In this document: in pieces, positions 8,279-16,898 of the stretch
Layout of the letters: each line of letters starts with the position of its first letter
Position numbering within the stretch: the stretch's first letter is position 1
NCBI RefSeq assembly: GCF_007753095.1
Contig: NZ_CP036348.1
Span: 5,991,411 to 6,055,410, forward strand
From: Rosistilla carotiformis
Lineage (GTDB): Bacteria; Planctomycetota; Planctomycetia; Pirellulales; Pirellulaceae
Direction: 5' to 3'
DNA: 64,000 nt
Notes under the pieces: generated by a model
The model's input: the letters and a program-made list of their open reading frames with translations, nothing else
What the model was told of the DNA's origin: nothing
Database searches by the model: none
Made by a program: the position numbers and the translations under genes

Positions 8279-9829
8279 GTGAACGACAAACCATCCACGA
8301 TCGTCGGCATCGACCTAGGGACGACCTTCAGCGTGGTCGCTTACCTGGACGCCTCGGGGATTCCTCGCACGGTAACCAATGCCGAAGGGGACCTCACCAC
8401 GCCTAGCGTCGTGCTGTTCGACGAGAACGAATTTGTCGTTGGCAAAGAAGCGGCCAAAGCAGCGGCCCTGTTCCCCGACAAGGTTGCAGAGTTTGCCAAG
8501 CGTGAGATGGGCAAGCCGCTGTTCTCCAAGACATTTCAAGGGCAATCGTTCCCTCCCGAAGTGATTCAGTCGTTGATCTTGGAAAAATTGAAGCGGGACG
8601 CGTCGGAGAAGTTGGGCCCGATCAAGCAGGCCGTGATCACGGTCCCCGCATACTTCAACGAACCCAAACGCCGAGCCACCCAAGACGCCGGGCGGTTGGC
8701 CGGACTGGACGTGCTGGCGGTGATCAACGAACCGACCGCCGCAGCGATCGCATTTGGCGTTTCCGAAGGCTTCCTGAACTCTCAAGGCGAATCGCAACGG
8801 ACCGAAACGATCCTGGTCTATGATCTCGGCGGCGGCACGTTTGATGTGTCGGTGATGCGGATCGACGGGAAACATTACGAGGTGCTTGCCACCGATGGCA
8901 ACGTGATGCTGGGCGGCATCGACTGGGACATGTGTTTGGCGAAACACTTGGTCGATCGATTTGCCGACGAACATCTGATCGATCCCTGCCAAGATCCCAA
9001 AGCGATGTCGCGGTTCATGCGTGAAGCGGAAGAGGCCAAACGGACGTTGAGCGCTCGATCGCAAGCCAACGTGTTGATTGAATTCGCCGGCTCGGTGATG
9101 CTGACCACCGTCACCCGCGGAGAGTTCGACGACCTGACGGCCCATCTGCTTGAACGCACCCGGTTCACCATCAACAAGGTGCTCAAGGATGCCGGGATCG
9201 GCTGGAGCGATATCACGCGCGTCCTGCTGGTCGGCGGATCGACGCGGATGCCACAGGTCGGGCAGATGCTGCAACAGCAGAGCGGACGCGTCGCCGATCG
9301 GTCGCTTTCGGCCGACGAAGCGGTTGCACACGGTGCGGCGCTGTATGGCAAGATCCTGCATGCACAGCAGACCGATGAACCGCAGACAGTTCGGGTCACC
9401 AACGTGAATTCGCATTCGCTGGGTGTGCTGGGGATCGAAAAAACGACCGGCCGACACCGCAACCGCGTGATGATTCCACGCAACTCTCCCCTTCCCTCCA
9501 CCCACACCGCTCAATTTGAAACCCATACCGCCGGCCAGCCCAACGTGGCGGTCCAGGTGATCGAAGGGGGAGACAGCAGCGGACAAAACTCGACGCCGAT
9601 TGGCAAATGTGTCGTCCATGACTTGCCGCCGGGACTGCCTGCCGGCACGCCCGTCTTGGTGAAATTCCAGTACAACGCCGACGGAATGCTTGGCGTCGCT
9701 GCGAACCTTCCAACGGTGGGCCTCACCGCTCAACTGAGGATTCAACGCAAAAGCGGCCTCTCGGATTCTGCGCTGATCGATTGGAACGACAAGATGAAAG
9801 AGATCTACAGCGCCCTCGATTTGGACTGA
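8279..9829 (+). CDS. Short Hsp70/DnaK-family chaperone without the alpha lid
   Basis: 516 residues from GTG 8279; a TTG at 8207 in the same frame would add 24 Pro-rich residues but has poor spacing to GAGGG. The nucleotide-binding domain is intact: GIDLGTTFSVVAYL (phosphate 1), INEPTAAAIAFG, YDLGGGTFDVSVM (phosphate 2) and LLVGGSTRMPQV (adenosine site). The substrate-binding beta domain follows from ~360 to ~490, but the helical lid normally found up to ~610-640 residues is missing. It is therefore a specialised Hsp70 paralogue, not the housekeeping DnaK. No GrpE or CIRCE element is nearby. The FHA-like gene starts 6 bp after the stop. Confidence 0.9.
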   Translation: MNDKPSTIVGIDLGTTFSVVAYLDASGIPRTVTNAEGDLTTPSVVLFDENEFVVGKEAAKAAALFPDKVAEFAKREMGKPLFSKTFQGQSFPPEVIQSLILEKLKRDASEKLGPIKQAVITVPAYFNEPKRRATQDAGRLAGLDVLAVINEPTAAAIAFGVSEGFLNSQGESQRTETILVYDLGGGTFDVSVMRIDGKHYEVLATDGNVMLGGIDWDMCLAKHLVDRFADEHLIDPCQDPKAMSRFMREAEEAKRTLSARSQANVLIEFAGSVMLTTVTRGEFDDLTAHLLERTRFTINKVLKDAGIGWSDITRVLLVGGSTRMPQVGQMLQQQSGRVADRSLSADEAVAHGAALYGKILHAQQTDEPQTVRVTNVNSHSLGVLGIEKTTGRHRNRVMIPRNSPLPSTHTAQFETHTAGQPNVAVQVIEGGDSSGQNSTPIGKCVVHDLPPGLPAGTPVLVKFQYNADGMLGVAANLPTVGLTAQLRIQRKSGLSDSALIDWNDKMKEIYSALDLD

Positions 9830-9835
9830 TCCGAA

Positions 9836-10642
9836 GTGTCGGTTGAACTCTCGTTAGACAATGGCACGCGGCACGTTTTCGCACAAGGCGAGATCATCAT
9901 CGGCTGCGCCGCCAACTGCAACTTCATCGTCCCGCCGATCGACGGCATCCACGATCAACATGCGGTGATCCGACGCATCGCAAACCGTTGGTTGATCGAA
10001 AGCTGCGGCCCGTGGACGCTGACGCTTGGACAGACCGCGACCGACACGAGGCACTGGATTCATCCTGGCGACCAGATCGATCTGGCACTACGTGGGCCGA
10101 CACTCCATTTTCGCGCCGCCCCGCCCCAATTGCTTGCCGCCGACCGCGATGCCTATTTGCAAAGGCAACCACAACCCACCGTGCCGCATTCGCCCCCGCC
10201 GCGCGAACGACAGAACCGGCCGCAGCGCCCCAGCGAATCCCCCGCTCCACAACCACCCCTTTTGAACTGGGCGTTCCAGCCAGACGGGTCCGCAACGCAA
10301 ACGCTTCCTGAAAATTCCCAGTCAGAATCCACATCGATCCCCGTCGACACGGCGGATGCGACGTCGGATTTTAATCTCCCGGGACCCACCACACCGGGGC
10401 CCCGCACCACGACGCGTCGCCGACGTCGATCACCGGGGATCGGCGGCGTGATGGCCGAAATGCTCAAGACCGTTTTGGGAGCACTTGTGGGAATCGTATG
10501 CGCTTATGTCGTCATGTGCCACTTCTTACCCAATTCGGCGTTGCTCAAAGCGATCGCCCCCCAACTGCCACCAAACCTACAACCCGAAATGATTCGCGGC
10601 GATGAAATCCCGGCATCACCGAAGGGCGATCCGACCGATTGA
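9836..10642 (+). CDS. FHA-like domain protein with C-terminal membrane helix
   Basis: 268 residues from GTG 9836, 6 bp after the Hsp70 stop. Residues 1-90 have the strand order of an FHA domain: VELSLDNGTRHVFAQGEIII, then GCAANCNFIV, DQHAVIRRIANRWLIES and HPGDQIDLA. The usual G-R and S-x-x-H are degenerate (IGCAANCN, HDQHAVI), so phosphothreonine binding is uncertain. A Pro/Ser/Thr-rich linker leads to a membrane helix at about 208-230 (MLKTVLGALVGIVCAYVVM). The topology mirrors the J-like protein of the same cluster: soluble domain, disordered linker, single span. Confidence 0.65.
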   Translation: MSVELSLDNGTRHVFAQGEIIIGCAANCNFIVPPIDGIHDQHAVIRRIANRWLIESCGPWTLTLGQTATDTRHWIHPGDQIDLALRGPTLHFRAAPPQLLAADRDAYLQRQPQPTVPHSPPPRERQNRPQRPSESPAPQPPLLNWAFQPDGSATQTLPENSQSESTSIPVDTADATSDFNLPGPTTPGPRTTTRRRRRSPGIGGVMAEMLKTVLGALVGIVCAYVVMCHFLPNSALLKAIAPQLPPNLQPEMIRGDEIPASPKGDPTD

Positions 10643-10728
10643 TCTTGTGTTATCATGGGGGGCTGGCACCTGCACCCGGCAGGCCATCCCCCCTTGCTAA
10701 TAATCCGTTTGCTGGAGTAATTCACAAG

Positions 10729-11493
10729 ATGATTCGCACTCTCGTTTCCTTTCTCATCATGGGTGTCATGATGCCCCAAGCATTCGCCGTCGAAGGCAAG
10801 CAGTATTTCGAACTCCGCGAATACAAACTGAAGAGCGACGCCGATCCGACGTTGTTGGACGCGTATTTGTCCGACGCATTGCTGCCCGCTTTGAACCGGA
10901 TGGGAATCGAAACCGTGGGGCTTTTCAAAACCGATACCAGCACCGAACAGGAGTCGCGTTTCGTTCTGATCCCGCTCGCGAGCGCCGGCCAAGTTGCCGA
11001 AATCCCAGCCACGCTGGCTAACGACGATGCGTATGCCAAAGCGGCTGCCGATTACAACAAAACCGAACCGTCGACACCGATCATCGATCGAGTTCGCAGC
11101 GAACTGTTGATCGCCTTCGACGTGATGCCGAAACTGAACGTGCCCGAAATTTGCAAAACGAAACAGCAACGAATCTTCGAACTTCGTACCTACGAAAGCG
11201 CCACCGAACATCGCGGCGATCTGAAAGTGGAGATGTTCAATTCGGGTGAGGTTCCGATTTTCTTGGACTGTGGAATCCAACCGATCTTCTTTGGCCAAGC
11301 TCTCGTCGGCGACCGGATTCCCAACCTGACGTACATGACCGTTTATCCGAACCAAGAGGCCAAGGATGAAGGCTGGAAAAAATTCCGTGTTCATCCCGAC
11401 TGGAAAGTCTTGAGCAAGAAGGAACGTTATGCCAACACCGTTAGCACGATCCACAAATGGAACCTGTTACCGCTGCCCGCAAGCCAGTTGTAA
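10729..11493 (+). CDS. Secreted NIPSNAP family protein
   Basis: 254 residues from ATG 10729 with GGAG about 11 nt upstream. MIRTLVSFLIMGVMMPQAFA is a signal peptide. Two NIPSNAP-type ferredoxin-like halves are visible: KQYFELREYKLKSDADP at the start of the first and QRIFELRTYESATEHRGDLK at the start of the second, near residue 145. NIPSNAP proteins are dimeric alpha/beta barrel proteins of unclear function; exported forms are common in planctomycetes. The next gene starts 6 bp after its stop. Confidence 0.85.
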   Translation: MIRTLVSFLIMGVMMPQAFAVEGKQYFELREYKLKSDADPTLLDAYLSDALLPALNRMGIETVGLFKTDTSTEQESRFVLIPLASAGQVAEIPATLANDDAYAKAAADYNKTEPSTPIIDRVRSELLIAFDVMPKLNVPEICKTKQQRIFELRTYESATEHRGDLKVEMFNSGEVPIFLDCGIQPIFFGQALVGDRIPNLTYMTVYPNQEAKDEGWKKFRVHPDWKVLSKKERYANTVSTIHKWNLLPLPASQL

Positions 11494-11499
11494 CATCCG

Positions 11500-12852
11500 A
11501 TGAACGCAGCGGAAGCGTCGCCGCTGCAACGTCTGGCCCAGGCCGATGCCCTGCATCTGCCGGGCGGACGATTTACGCTGGGCTGGCCCGACGCAAGTCG
11601 CGCCGCGGTGGCGGACCGGATCGGCGATTCGATCCACTGGATTCCCACCGACGTCGACTGGCGGCGTCCGCTTTTTACGGTCGTCAGTTCGCGACTGGGC
11701 CGACATCTTCATCGGCGCCGCGATTGGTTCGCTTTGCTGCGTCAAGCGATCGCATCGACGAAGCGTGAATCGGCAACGCTCCTGATCAGTCACCGAACCG
11801 CGGCGGCCCCGTGGACCCAACGGGGTGCGAGACGCTTCGATTGCCCATCGGTTTCCATTTGCGTGAGCCCGTGGGACGAGGGCTTCGATGCTTGGTTATC
11901 GCGGATTCGCAAACATCCCCCCACCGACCAGATCGCGATCTCGCCACCGATCGATTCGCCCGTCGCCAACCGCAACGCACCGCGTCAGGATGCGGCGGCG
12001 ATCTTCCTGGCCGACCGGATCTTCGCGCCCCATGTCGCCCGCGGCGGGAACATCGATCGCTTGCTGATCCAGCGGCTCTCCGATCGTCGTTGGAATCCGG
12101 AGAGTGTTTGGATCGCTATCGATCACGAAAATCGACCGCCCACGCCGCTGATCGATTACGGCGCTATCGGCTGGATGCCCCCCCACGCAGCGCACGTGAG
12201 CGCAGTCGACGAAATCAAGGTGCCAAAGCAAAACCACAGCACGCTGGAGCAGTTGTTGTCGCAACGGGATGAATCCGCCACAGCCGACCGTTGGCCCTAC
12301 CTGATCCATTGCACGCGCGAGCGCGTCGGGGCGTGGCCCGATCAAAGCGACGAAGACTATTTCGATGAATTGCTGACGGGACGTAGCGCTCCCGATCCAG
12401 GTCCGCTGGGGACGCTGCGGCGGATTCTGCAAACGCAGCGACTGTTGGCGACCGATCGGCTGACACGTGGTGGCCAGCGGGTCACTTGTTTCTCGGCGCG
12501 GCCGCTTCCCGCTTTGTTACGCAGCCGCGTTTTCCGAGCGCATTTAGGCCGCTGGGACTACGAACCGTTTGGGATCGCGATTCGCCGCCGCGTCCTCCAA
12601 TCGCGTGGCGGTCGCCCGGTGATTTACGGTGACGACAGCGACTTCGATAGCCTGGAGTCGACCGAGCGGGCTTTTTTCCAGAACCGCGGCACGACGCACG
12701 ACTGGACTGCGGAGCAGGAATGGCGGATCGCGGGGGACGTTTCCCTTGCCGAGATCTCTGCCAACGATGCGTTTGTGTTTGTCGCGTCCTCTTCGGATGC
12801 AGACCGGATCGCGGCGTACAGCCGATGGCCGATCGCGGTCGTTGGCGTATAA
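11500..12852 (+). CDS. Conserved-looking protein of unknown function
   Basis: 450 residues; no family recognised with confidence. No signal peptide or membrane helix is evident. The first ~250 residues are Arg- and Trp-rich, with LFTVVSSRLGRHLHRRRDW early. The last ~130 residues (VTCFSARPLPALL, WDYEPFGIAIRRRVLQSRGG, RPVIYG, WTAEQEWRIAGDV) resemble by eye proteins in which a CFS motif, a YxPxGI strand, a G-RPV-Y strand and a late E-WR occur in that order, as in DUF2971-like or DarT-like folds. That similarity is weak and untested. It lies 6 bp downstream of the NIPSNAP gene and is probably cotranscribed with it. Confidence 0.65.
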   Translation: MNAAEASPLQRLAQADALHLPGGRFTLGWPDASRAAVADRIGDSIHWIPTDVDWRRPLFTVVSSRLGRHLHRRRDWFALLRQAIASTKRESATLLISHRTAAAPWTQRGARRFDCPSVSICVSPWDEGFDAWLSRIRKHPPTDQIAISPPIDSPVANRNAPRQDAAAIFLADRIFAPHVARGGNIDRLLIQRLSDRRWNPESVWIAIDHENRPPTPLIDYGAIGWMPPHAAHVSAVDEIKVPKQNHSTLEQLLSQRDESATADRWPYLIHCTRERVGAWPDQSDEDYFDELLTGRSAPDPGPLGTLRRILQTQRLLATDRLTRGGQRVTCFSARPLPALLRSRVFRAHLGRWDYEPFGIAIRRRVLQSRGGRPVIYGDDSDFDSLESTERAFFQNRGTTHDWTAEQEWRIAGDVSLAEISANDAFVFVASSSDADRIAAYSRWPIAVVGV

Positions 12853-12916
12853 TGCCGATGGAATAGATCGCCAACCTAGCAACGGTGTTGGCTCAACATA
12901 ATTAGAGGTGTATCTC

Positions 12917-14056
12917 GTGTCTGTATCGATCCAGCCTTCGGAGGCGTTGCCGCTGAAGCCTTACAAATCGCTTTCCAACACCGAACTGTCCCAACGTATC
13001 GACGCGGTGCGTCAACAATTGGGCGATTCGCTGCTGATCCTGGGGCATCATTACCAACAGGACGAAGTGATCGAGCACAGCGATCTGCGCGGCGACAGTT
13101 ATCAGTTGAGCCAGATGGCGGCCGAGAGCCCCGCATGCAAGACGATCGTTTTTTGCGGCGTCCACTTCATGGCCGAAACCGCCGACATCTTGGCCAACCG
13201 CCCGGAGAAGCTGGCGCAGCGCGACGGGCAACGGGTGCAAGTGATCCTGCCCGACCTGGCCGCCGGTTGCTCGATGGCCGACATGGCGGCGATCGACCAA
13301 GTCGAAACGGCTTGGGCCGACATGGGCGAGGTCATCGATACCGATTCGGTAATCCCGGTCACCTACATCAATAGCGCCGCCAGCTTGAAAGCGTTTTGCG
13401 GAAAACATGGCGGCATCGTCTGCACCAGCAGCAACGCCCGAGCCGTGTTGGAGTGGGCGTTCGAACGCGGCCAACGCGTCTTCTTCTTCCCCGATCAACA
13501 TCTCGGTCGCAACACCGCCCTGACGATGGACATCACCAACGATCAGATGCCTGTCTGGGATCCGTACGAACAGGAGCTTGGCGGCAATGACGAACAAGCG
13601 ATCCGCGACAGCCGTGTGATCCTGTGGAAGGGGCACTGCAGCGTCCACCAGATGTTCCGCCCCGAACATGTCGATGCGTTCCGCAAGAACCACCCCGGGA
13701 TCAAGATTTTGGTCCACCCCGAATGCCCGCAAAACGTCAACGACCTGGCCGATGTTTCGGGCAGCACGGGCAAGATCATCAACACGGTCAAGGCCAGCCC
13801 ACCGGGAACCAAGTGGGCGATCGGAACCGAACTGCATTTGGTGAATCGATTGAAGCAGGAACATCCGGAACAGGAGATCCATTTCCTGTCGCCGGTGATC
13901 TGCATGTGCGCGACGATGTACCGCATCGATCTGGCCCACCTTTGCTGGTGCCTGGAGAATTTGGTCGCGCAAGAGAATGTGAATGTGATCGAAGTCGATG
14001 AGGAGACCTCACGATGGTCCTTGGTAGCACTGGAACGCATGTTGGCGATCAAGTAA
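12917..14056 (+). CDS. nadA: Quinolinate synthase
   Basis: 379 residues from GTG 12917, preceded by AGAGG 8 nt upstream. NadA condenses iminoaspartate with dihydroxyacetone phosphate to quinolinate in NAD synthesis, using a [4Fe-4S] cluster. The family signatures are intact: LLILGHHYQQDEV, VFCGVHFMAETADI (Cys80), HPECPQNVNDLADVSGSTG (Cys270) and SPVICMCATMYRI (Cys329/331). Length and motifs match the longer NadA type. The stop overlaps the next gene by 43 nt, so it is probably translated together with the NAD(P)HX epimerase. NadB and NadC are not in the window. Confidence 0.96.
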   Translation: MSVSIQPSEALPLKPYKSLSNTELSQRIDAVRQQLGDSLLILGHHYQQDEVIEHSDLRGDSYQLSQMAAESPACKTIVFCGVHFMAETADILANRPEKLAQRDGQRVQVILPDLAAGCSMADMAAIDQVETAWADMGEVIDTDSVIPVTYINSAASLKAFCGKHGGIVCTSSNARAVLEWAFERGQRVFFFPDQHLGRNTALTMDITNDQMPVWDPYEQELGGNDEQAIRDSRVILWKGHCSVHQMFRPEHVDAFRKNHPGIKILVHPECPQNVNDLADVSGSTGKIINTVKASPPGTKWAIGTELHLVNRLKQEHPEQEIHFLSPVICMCATMYRIDLAHLCWCLENLVAQENVNVIEVDEETSRWSLVALERMLAIK

Positions 14057-14751
14057 CGGCAGCCGCATTGCGGCCGTTGACGCGGGCGGAGGTTCGATCG
14101 ATCGATGAGATCGCGATCGGAGAATACGGAATGCCCGGGATCTGCCTAATGGAGAATGCCGGACGTGGCGCGGCGGAACAGATCGTTGCGCACACTCCCG
14201 CCAACGAGATCGCGATCCTATGCGGCGGCGGCAATAACGGCGGCGATGGTTTTGTGATCGCCCGGCACCTGGAACTGATGGGACGTCGACCGCATGTGTT
14301 CCTGCTGGCCGATCCTGGAAAGTTGGCGGGAGATGCGTTGACCAATTGGCAAATCGCGATGGCCGGTAAGATTGCCTGCGAGGTTGTCGATGAACGTTCG
14401 CTGCCGAGCCTGCAGCGCAAGCTGGCCGATGCGGCGTGCATCGTCGACGCGATGTTAGGGACCGGCGCCAGCGGAGACCCTCGCGGCGCGATCGCCCTGG
14501 CGATTCAAGCGGCCAACGCCGCCAAAGCGTTTCGCGTGGCGATCGATCTTCCCAGCGGACTCGATTGCGACACCGGCAGCCCTGGGAATCCCTGTTTTCG
14601 CGCCGACCTGACCTGCACCTTTGTCGCCGAGAAGATAGGCTTCGACGCCGCCGGCGCACGGGAGTTCACCGGCACGATCCGCGTCGTTCCGATCGGCGCT
14701 CCGGCCGACTTAATGAACCGCTACGCGGCCTCCGAATCAAACGGAGGCTAA
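14014..14751 (+). CDS. nnrE: NAD(P)H-hydrate epimerase (YjeF N-terminal domain)
   Basis: 245 residues from ATG 14014, with a strong GAGGAG about 10 nt upstream inside nadA. The protein is a stand-alone YjeF_N domain: MPGICLMENAGRGAAEQI, ILCGGGNNGGDGFVIARHL (nucleotide loop), IVDAMLGTGASGDPRG and VAIDLPSGLDCDTG. It interconverts the R and S forms of damaged, hydrated NAD(P)H so that a dehydratase can repair them. The C-terminal dehydratase domain of the bifunctional Nnr protein is absent, so NnrD must be encoded elsewhere. The 43-nt overlap joins NAD synthesis to NAD(P)H repair. It converges with the next gene with a 15-bp overlap. Confidence 0.93.
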   Translation: MVLGSTGTHVGDQVTAAALRPLTRAEVRSIDEIAIGEYGMPGICLMENAGRGAAEQIVAHTPANEIAILCGGGNNGGDGFVIARHLELMGRRPHVFLLADPGKLAGDALTNWQIAMAGKIACEVVDERSLPSLQRKLADAACIVDAMLGTGASGDPRGAIALAIQAANAAKAFRVAIDLPSGLDCDTGSPGNPCFRADLTCTFVAEKIGFDAAGAREFTGTIRVVPIGAPADLMNRYAASESNGG

Positions 14752-15672
14752 GCCCCACGTCGCCAGCTGGGCCAGCACGCTTTCGGTCGCCTTCCACTGC
14801 TCATTGGTCGGCGGTGCAAAGAGTTCGGTCGTGTGGTGCTCGCAGATTCCCAGCAAACCGAGGGCCATCTTCAGGCCAAGGATTACCGAACCGATCGTTT
14901 CGGGTTGACCGTACAACCGCCCCAACACATCGGCTTGTTTTTGCAAACGGTTCAACGCCACCACGTCCTCTTCCACCGCGGCAAGATAGAGGCTGTGCAG
15001 CAGCGATGGGCAGACGTTCGCGCCACCGGCGACGCCCCCGGTCCCTCCGGCGGCAATCGCCTGCGCCAACAGATGTTCGGGGCCGATCAAACGGCACCAT
15101 TCCGGACGCCGTTCGATCGCGAGATCGCAGTACTGACGGAAGGCATCCATATCGCCGGCACTATCTTTGAATCCTGCGATGTTCGGTTCGTCGGCCAACC
15201 GCTGCAGCGTGCGGATCGAGATCGATTGATGCACGCAGGCGGGCATGTTGTAAACGACCAACGGCAACGGGCTACGTCGCGCCAACCGGACCAGATGCCC
15301 CGATTGCTGGTCCTCGGGGACCGGGAAATAGTAGGGCAAGGTGGAAACGATTGCGGCGGCACCACAGTCGGCAGCGTGTTCGGCGAGCCCGATGGAATCT
15401 TCCAGCGATGGGCTGCTGACACCGACCAGCACCGGAACGCGATCGTGGACTTGCGAACAGGCCCGTTCGATCCATTCGCACTGCAATTTGAATGGCAGCG
15501 CGGGGCCTTCGCCACAGGTTCCCAACAGGAACACACCCGCCACCCCGCCGGCAATCACATGCTCGACCAAATTGCTGACACCCTGGTAGTGCAAGCTGTC
15601 GGGAGCGGTCAGTGGGGTCACCAACGGTGGCACGATGCCGCTCAAAGGACCGGGGAAACGCGACGAATTCAT
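14737..15672 (-). CDS. Dihydrodipicolinate synthase/N-acetylneuraminate lyase family protein
   Basis: 311 residues from ATG 15672 with GGAG at normal spacing; the frame to 15744 is not needed. This is a DapA-type TIM barrel: GVFLLGTCGEGPALPFKL (GT-GE substrate loop), PLVVYNMPACV (catalytic Tyr) and NIAGFKDSAGD (Schiff-base Lys). Family members catalyse aldol additions or cleavages with pyruvate or related ketoacids. Planctomycetes carry several paralogues, and without lysine-pathway neighbours this one could act in sugar-acid or hydroxyproline metabolism instead. Its 3' end overlaps nnrE by 15 bp on the opposite strand. Confidence 0.88.
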   Translation of the reverse strand: MNSSRFPGPLSGIVPPLVTPLTAPDSLHYQGVSNLVEHVIAGGVAGVFLLGTCGEGPALPFKLQCEWIERACSQVHDRVPVLVGVSSPSLEDSIGLAEHAADCGAAAIVSTLPYYFPVPEDQQSGHLVRLARRSPLPLVVYNMPACVHQSISIRTLQRLADEPNIAGFKDSAGDMDAFRQYCDLAIERRPEWCRLIGPEHLLAQAIAAGGTGGVAGGANVCPSLLHSLYLAAVEEDVVALNRLQKQADVLGRLYGQPETIGSVILGLKMALGLLGICEHHTTELFAPPTNEQWKATESVLAQLATWGLASV

Positions 15673-16053
15673 GCAAGGCACTCCGCTGTGGCAAACGACT
15701 GCGCGTGGCTGGGGCAATGGCGTTCGATAGCAAGAACGCCCCAAACGTCCCCCTCAGGGGTGAACAAACGCAACCTGCGCGTTTGTCGATGTCCTGAGTA
15801 TATGCCTCGGGGTCGGCGAACTGTATGCAAAGCCTTTGAAATTCGATCTCTTTCAGGCCCGCCCGCTCGGATCGTTCGCGATGGGCAAGATGACGGGGAC
15901 GGTTCCACGCCGCCAATGTGAGGTGGCGATCTCGCAGCTTCCCTTGGGGGATTTGGCAGGGGATGATCTGGTTCTAATCGCCATTTTGCGGCACAATGGT
16001 CCATTCGGCCTTGGGACGCAGTGACATCCAGGGCGTCCCGATCAGGAACCGCA
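15673..16053. other. Divergent intergenic region with inverted repeats
   Basis: 381 bp between divergent genes. ACAAACGC-aacctgc-GCGTTTGT (15764-15771 with 15779-15786) is an 8-bp perfect dyad 92-114 bp upstream of the DapA-family start and is the best operator candidate. A shorter CCCC-tca-GGGG lies at about 15750-15760. The 62-residue frame at 15836-16024 has no ribosome-binding site and is not called. Confidence 0.5.
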
Positions 16054-16707
16054 ATGTCCAGTCCTCGCAGCGAAAACAATCCCTCCGCGTTCCACCCAGG
16101 CCCCGGCGATCGCGTCGTGCAAGTCGATGGACAGACCGTCTATTTGCGCAAACCCGCACTGGCCGCCGTCTTGGCTTGGTTGGTCCCCGGTGCAGGACAT
16201 CTGTATCAAGGCCGCACCCGCAAGGGCTGGATGTTCATGATCTGCATCCTATTGACCTACTTTTTCGGGTTTGCCATCGGCGGCGGGCATGTGGTTTACG
16301 CATCGTGGATCGATGGCGACAAGCGGTGGCACTATCTGTGCCAGTTGCCGGTCGGGCTGGTCGCCTTTCCGGCATTGATCGAAGGGAACAACATGCGGAA
16401 GCATACCGTGCGTGGGATCACCACCGCGGATTGGAAGCCGCTATTTGGCGAACTGATGGCGCCACCGCGTCGCCCGTTGCAAGAGAACGATGCCGACGAC
16501 TTGGCAAGCTGGTATGCCGAACGGGGCGCCGGATACGAGATGGGAACGTGGTACACCATGATCGCCGGACTATTGAACGTGTTGGTGATCTTCGACGCCT
16601 ACGCCGGTCCGCTAGCGATCGCGATCAGCGGCAAATCGGAACGTTCCACCAAAGAGGATTCGGCCGATGAAGCCAGCGATTCCGAAAACGAAAAGGGAGC
16701 TGTCTGA
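16054..16707 (+). CDS. DUF6677-type membrane protein
   Basis: 217 residues from ATG 16054 with AGGAA upstream. PALAAVLAWLVPGAGHLYQG is the hallmark of small membrane proteins of the TM2/DUF6677 kind (Pro-Gly-x-Gly-H-x-Y-x-G), followed by GWMFMICILLTYFFGFAIGG. Two further helices lie near 110-125 and 170-190, and the tail is acidic. The role is unknown. It overlaps the next gene by one base (TGATG), so the two products are probably made together. Confidence 0.75.
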   Translation: MSSPRSENNPSAFHPGPGDRVVQVDGQTVYLRKPALAAVLAWLVPGAGHLYQGRTRKGWMFMICILLTYFFGFAIGGGHVVYASWIDGDKRWHYLCQLPVGLVAFPALIEGNNMRKHTVRGITTADWKPLFGELMAPPRRPLQENDADDLASWYAERGAGYEMGTWYTMIAGLLNVLVIFDAYAGPLAIAISGKSERSTKEDSADEASDSENEKGAV

Positions 16708-16898
16708 TGTTGCCGATGACCCCCGTTTACATGCTGTATTTCATTCCGTTGCTGATCGCGATCAGCTTTGTCTACGCAGGGACGCGGCACGAAGATCCTA
16801 AAGAGATCATGGTGCAAGCGTGGCACACCGCGTACTGGATCATGGGCTTCATGGGGCTGATCTTTGTGCTGCTGTGGTTGATCGGCTGGTTCCTCTAA
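16707..16898 (+). CDS. Small two-helix membrane protein
   Basis: 63 residues. Its ATG shares one base with the stop of the DUF6677-type gene, and AAAAGGGAGC lies just upstream, which points to translational coupling. Two membrane helices (YMLYFIPLLIAISFVYAG and GFMGLIFVLLWLIGWFL) flank a charged loop with RHEDPKEIM. Nothing identifies a function; a partner subunit for the upstream protein is the simplest guess. Confidence 0.8.
   Translation: MLPMTPVYMLYFIPLLIAISFVYAGTRHEDPKEIMVQAWHTAYWIMGFMGLIFVLLWLIGWFL

Noticed and set aside
8315-9745. 476-residue open frame antisense to the Hsp70 gene
   Set aside because: It mirrors a strongly supported Hsp70 gene, and its translation has no recognisable domain. 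Long antisense frames are expected in GC-rich DNA with biased codon use.
12902-13972. 356-residue frame antisense to nadA
   Set aside because: The sense strand carries all NadA motifs, including the cluster cysteines, so the antisense frame is an artefact.
15836-16024. 62-residue frame between the DapA-family and DUF6677-type genes
   Set aside because: No ribosome-binding site, no hydrophobic or domain pattern, and it runs through a likely promoter region.
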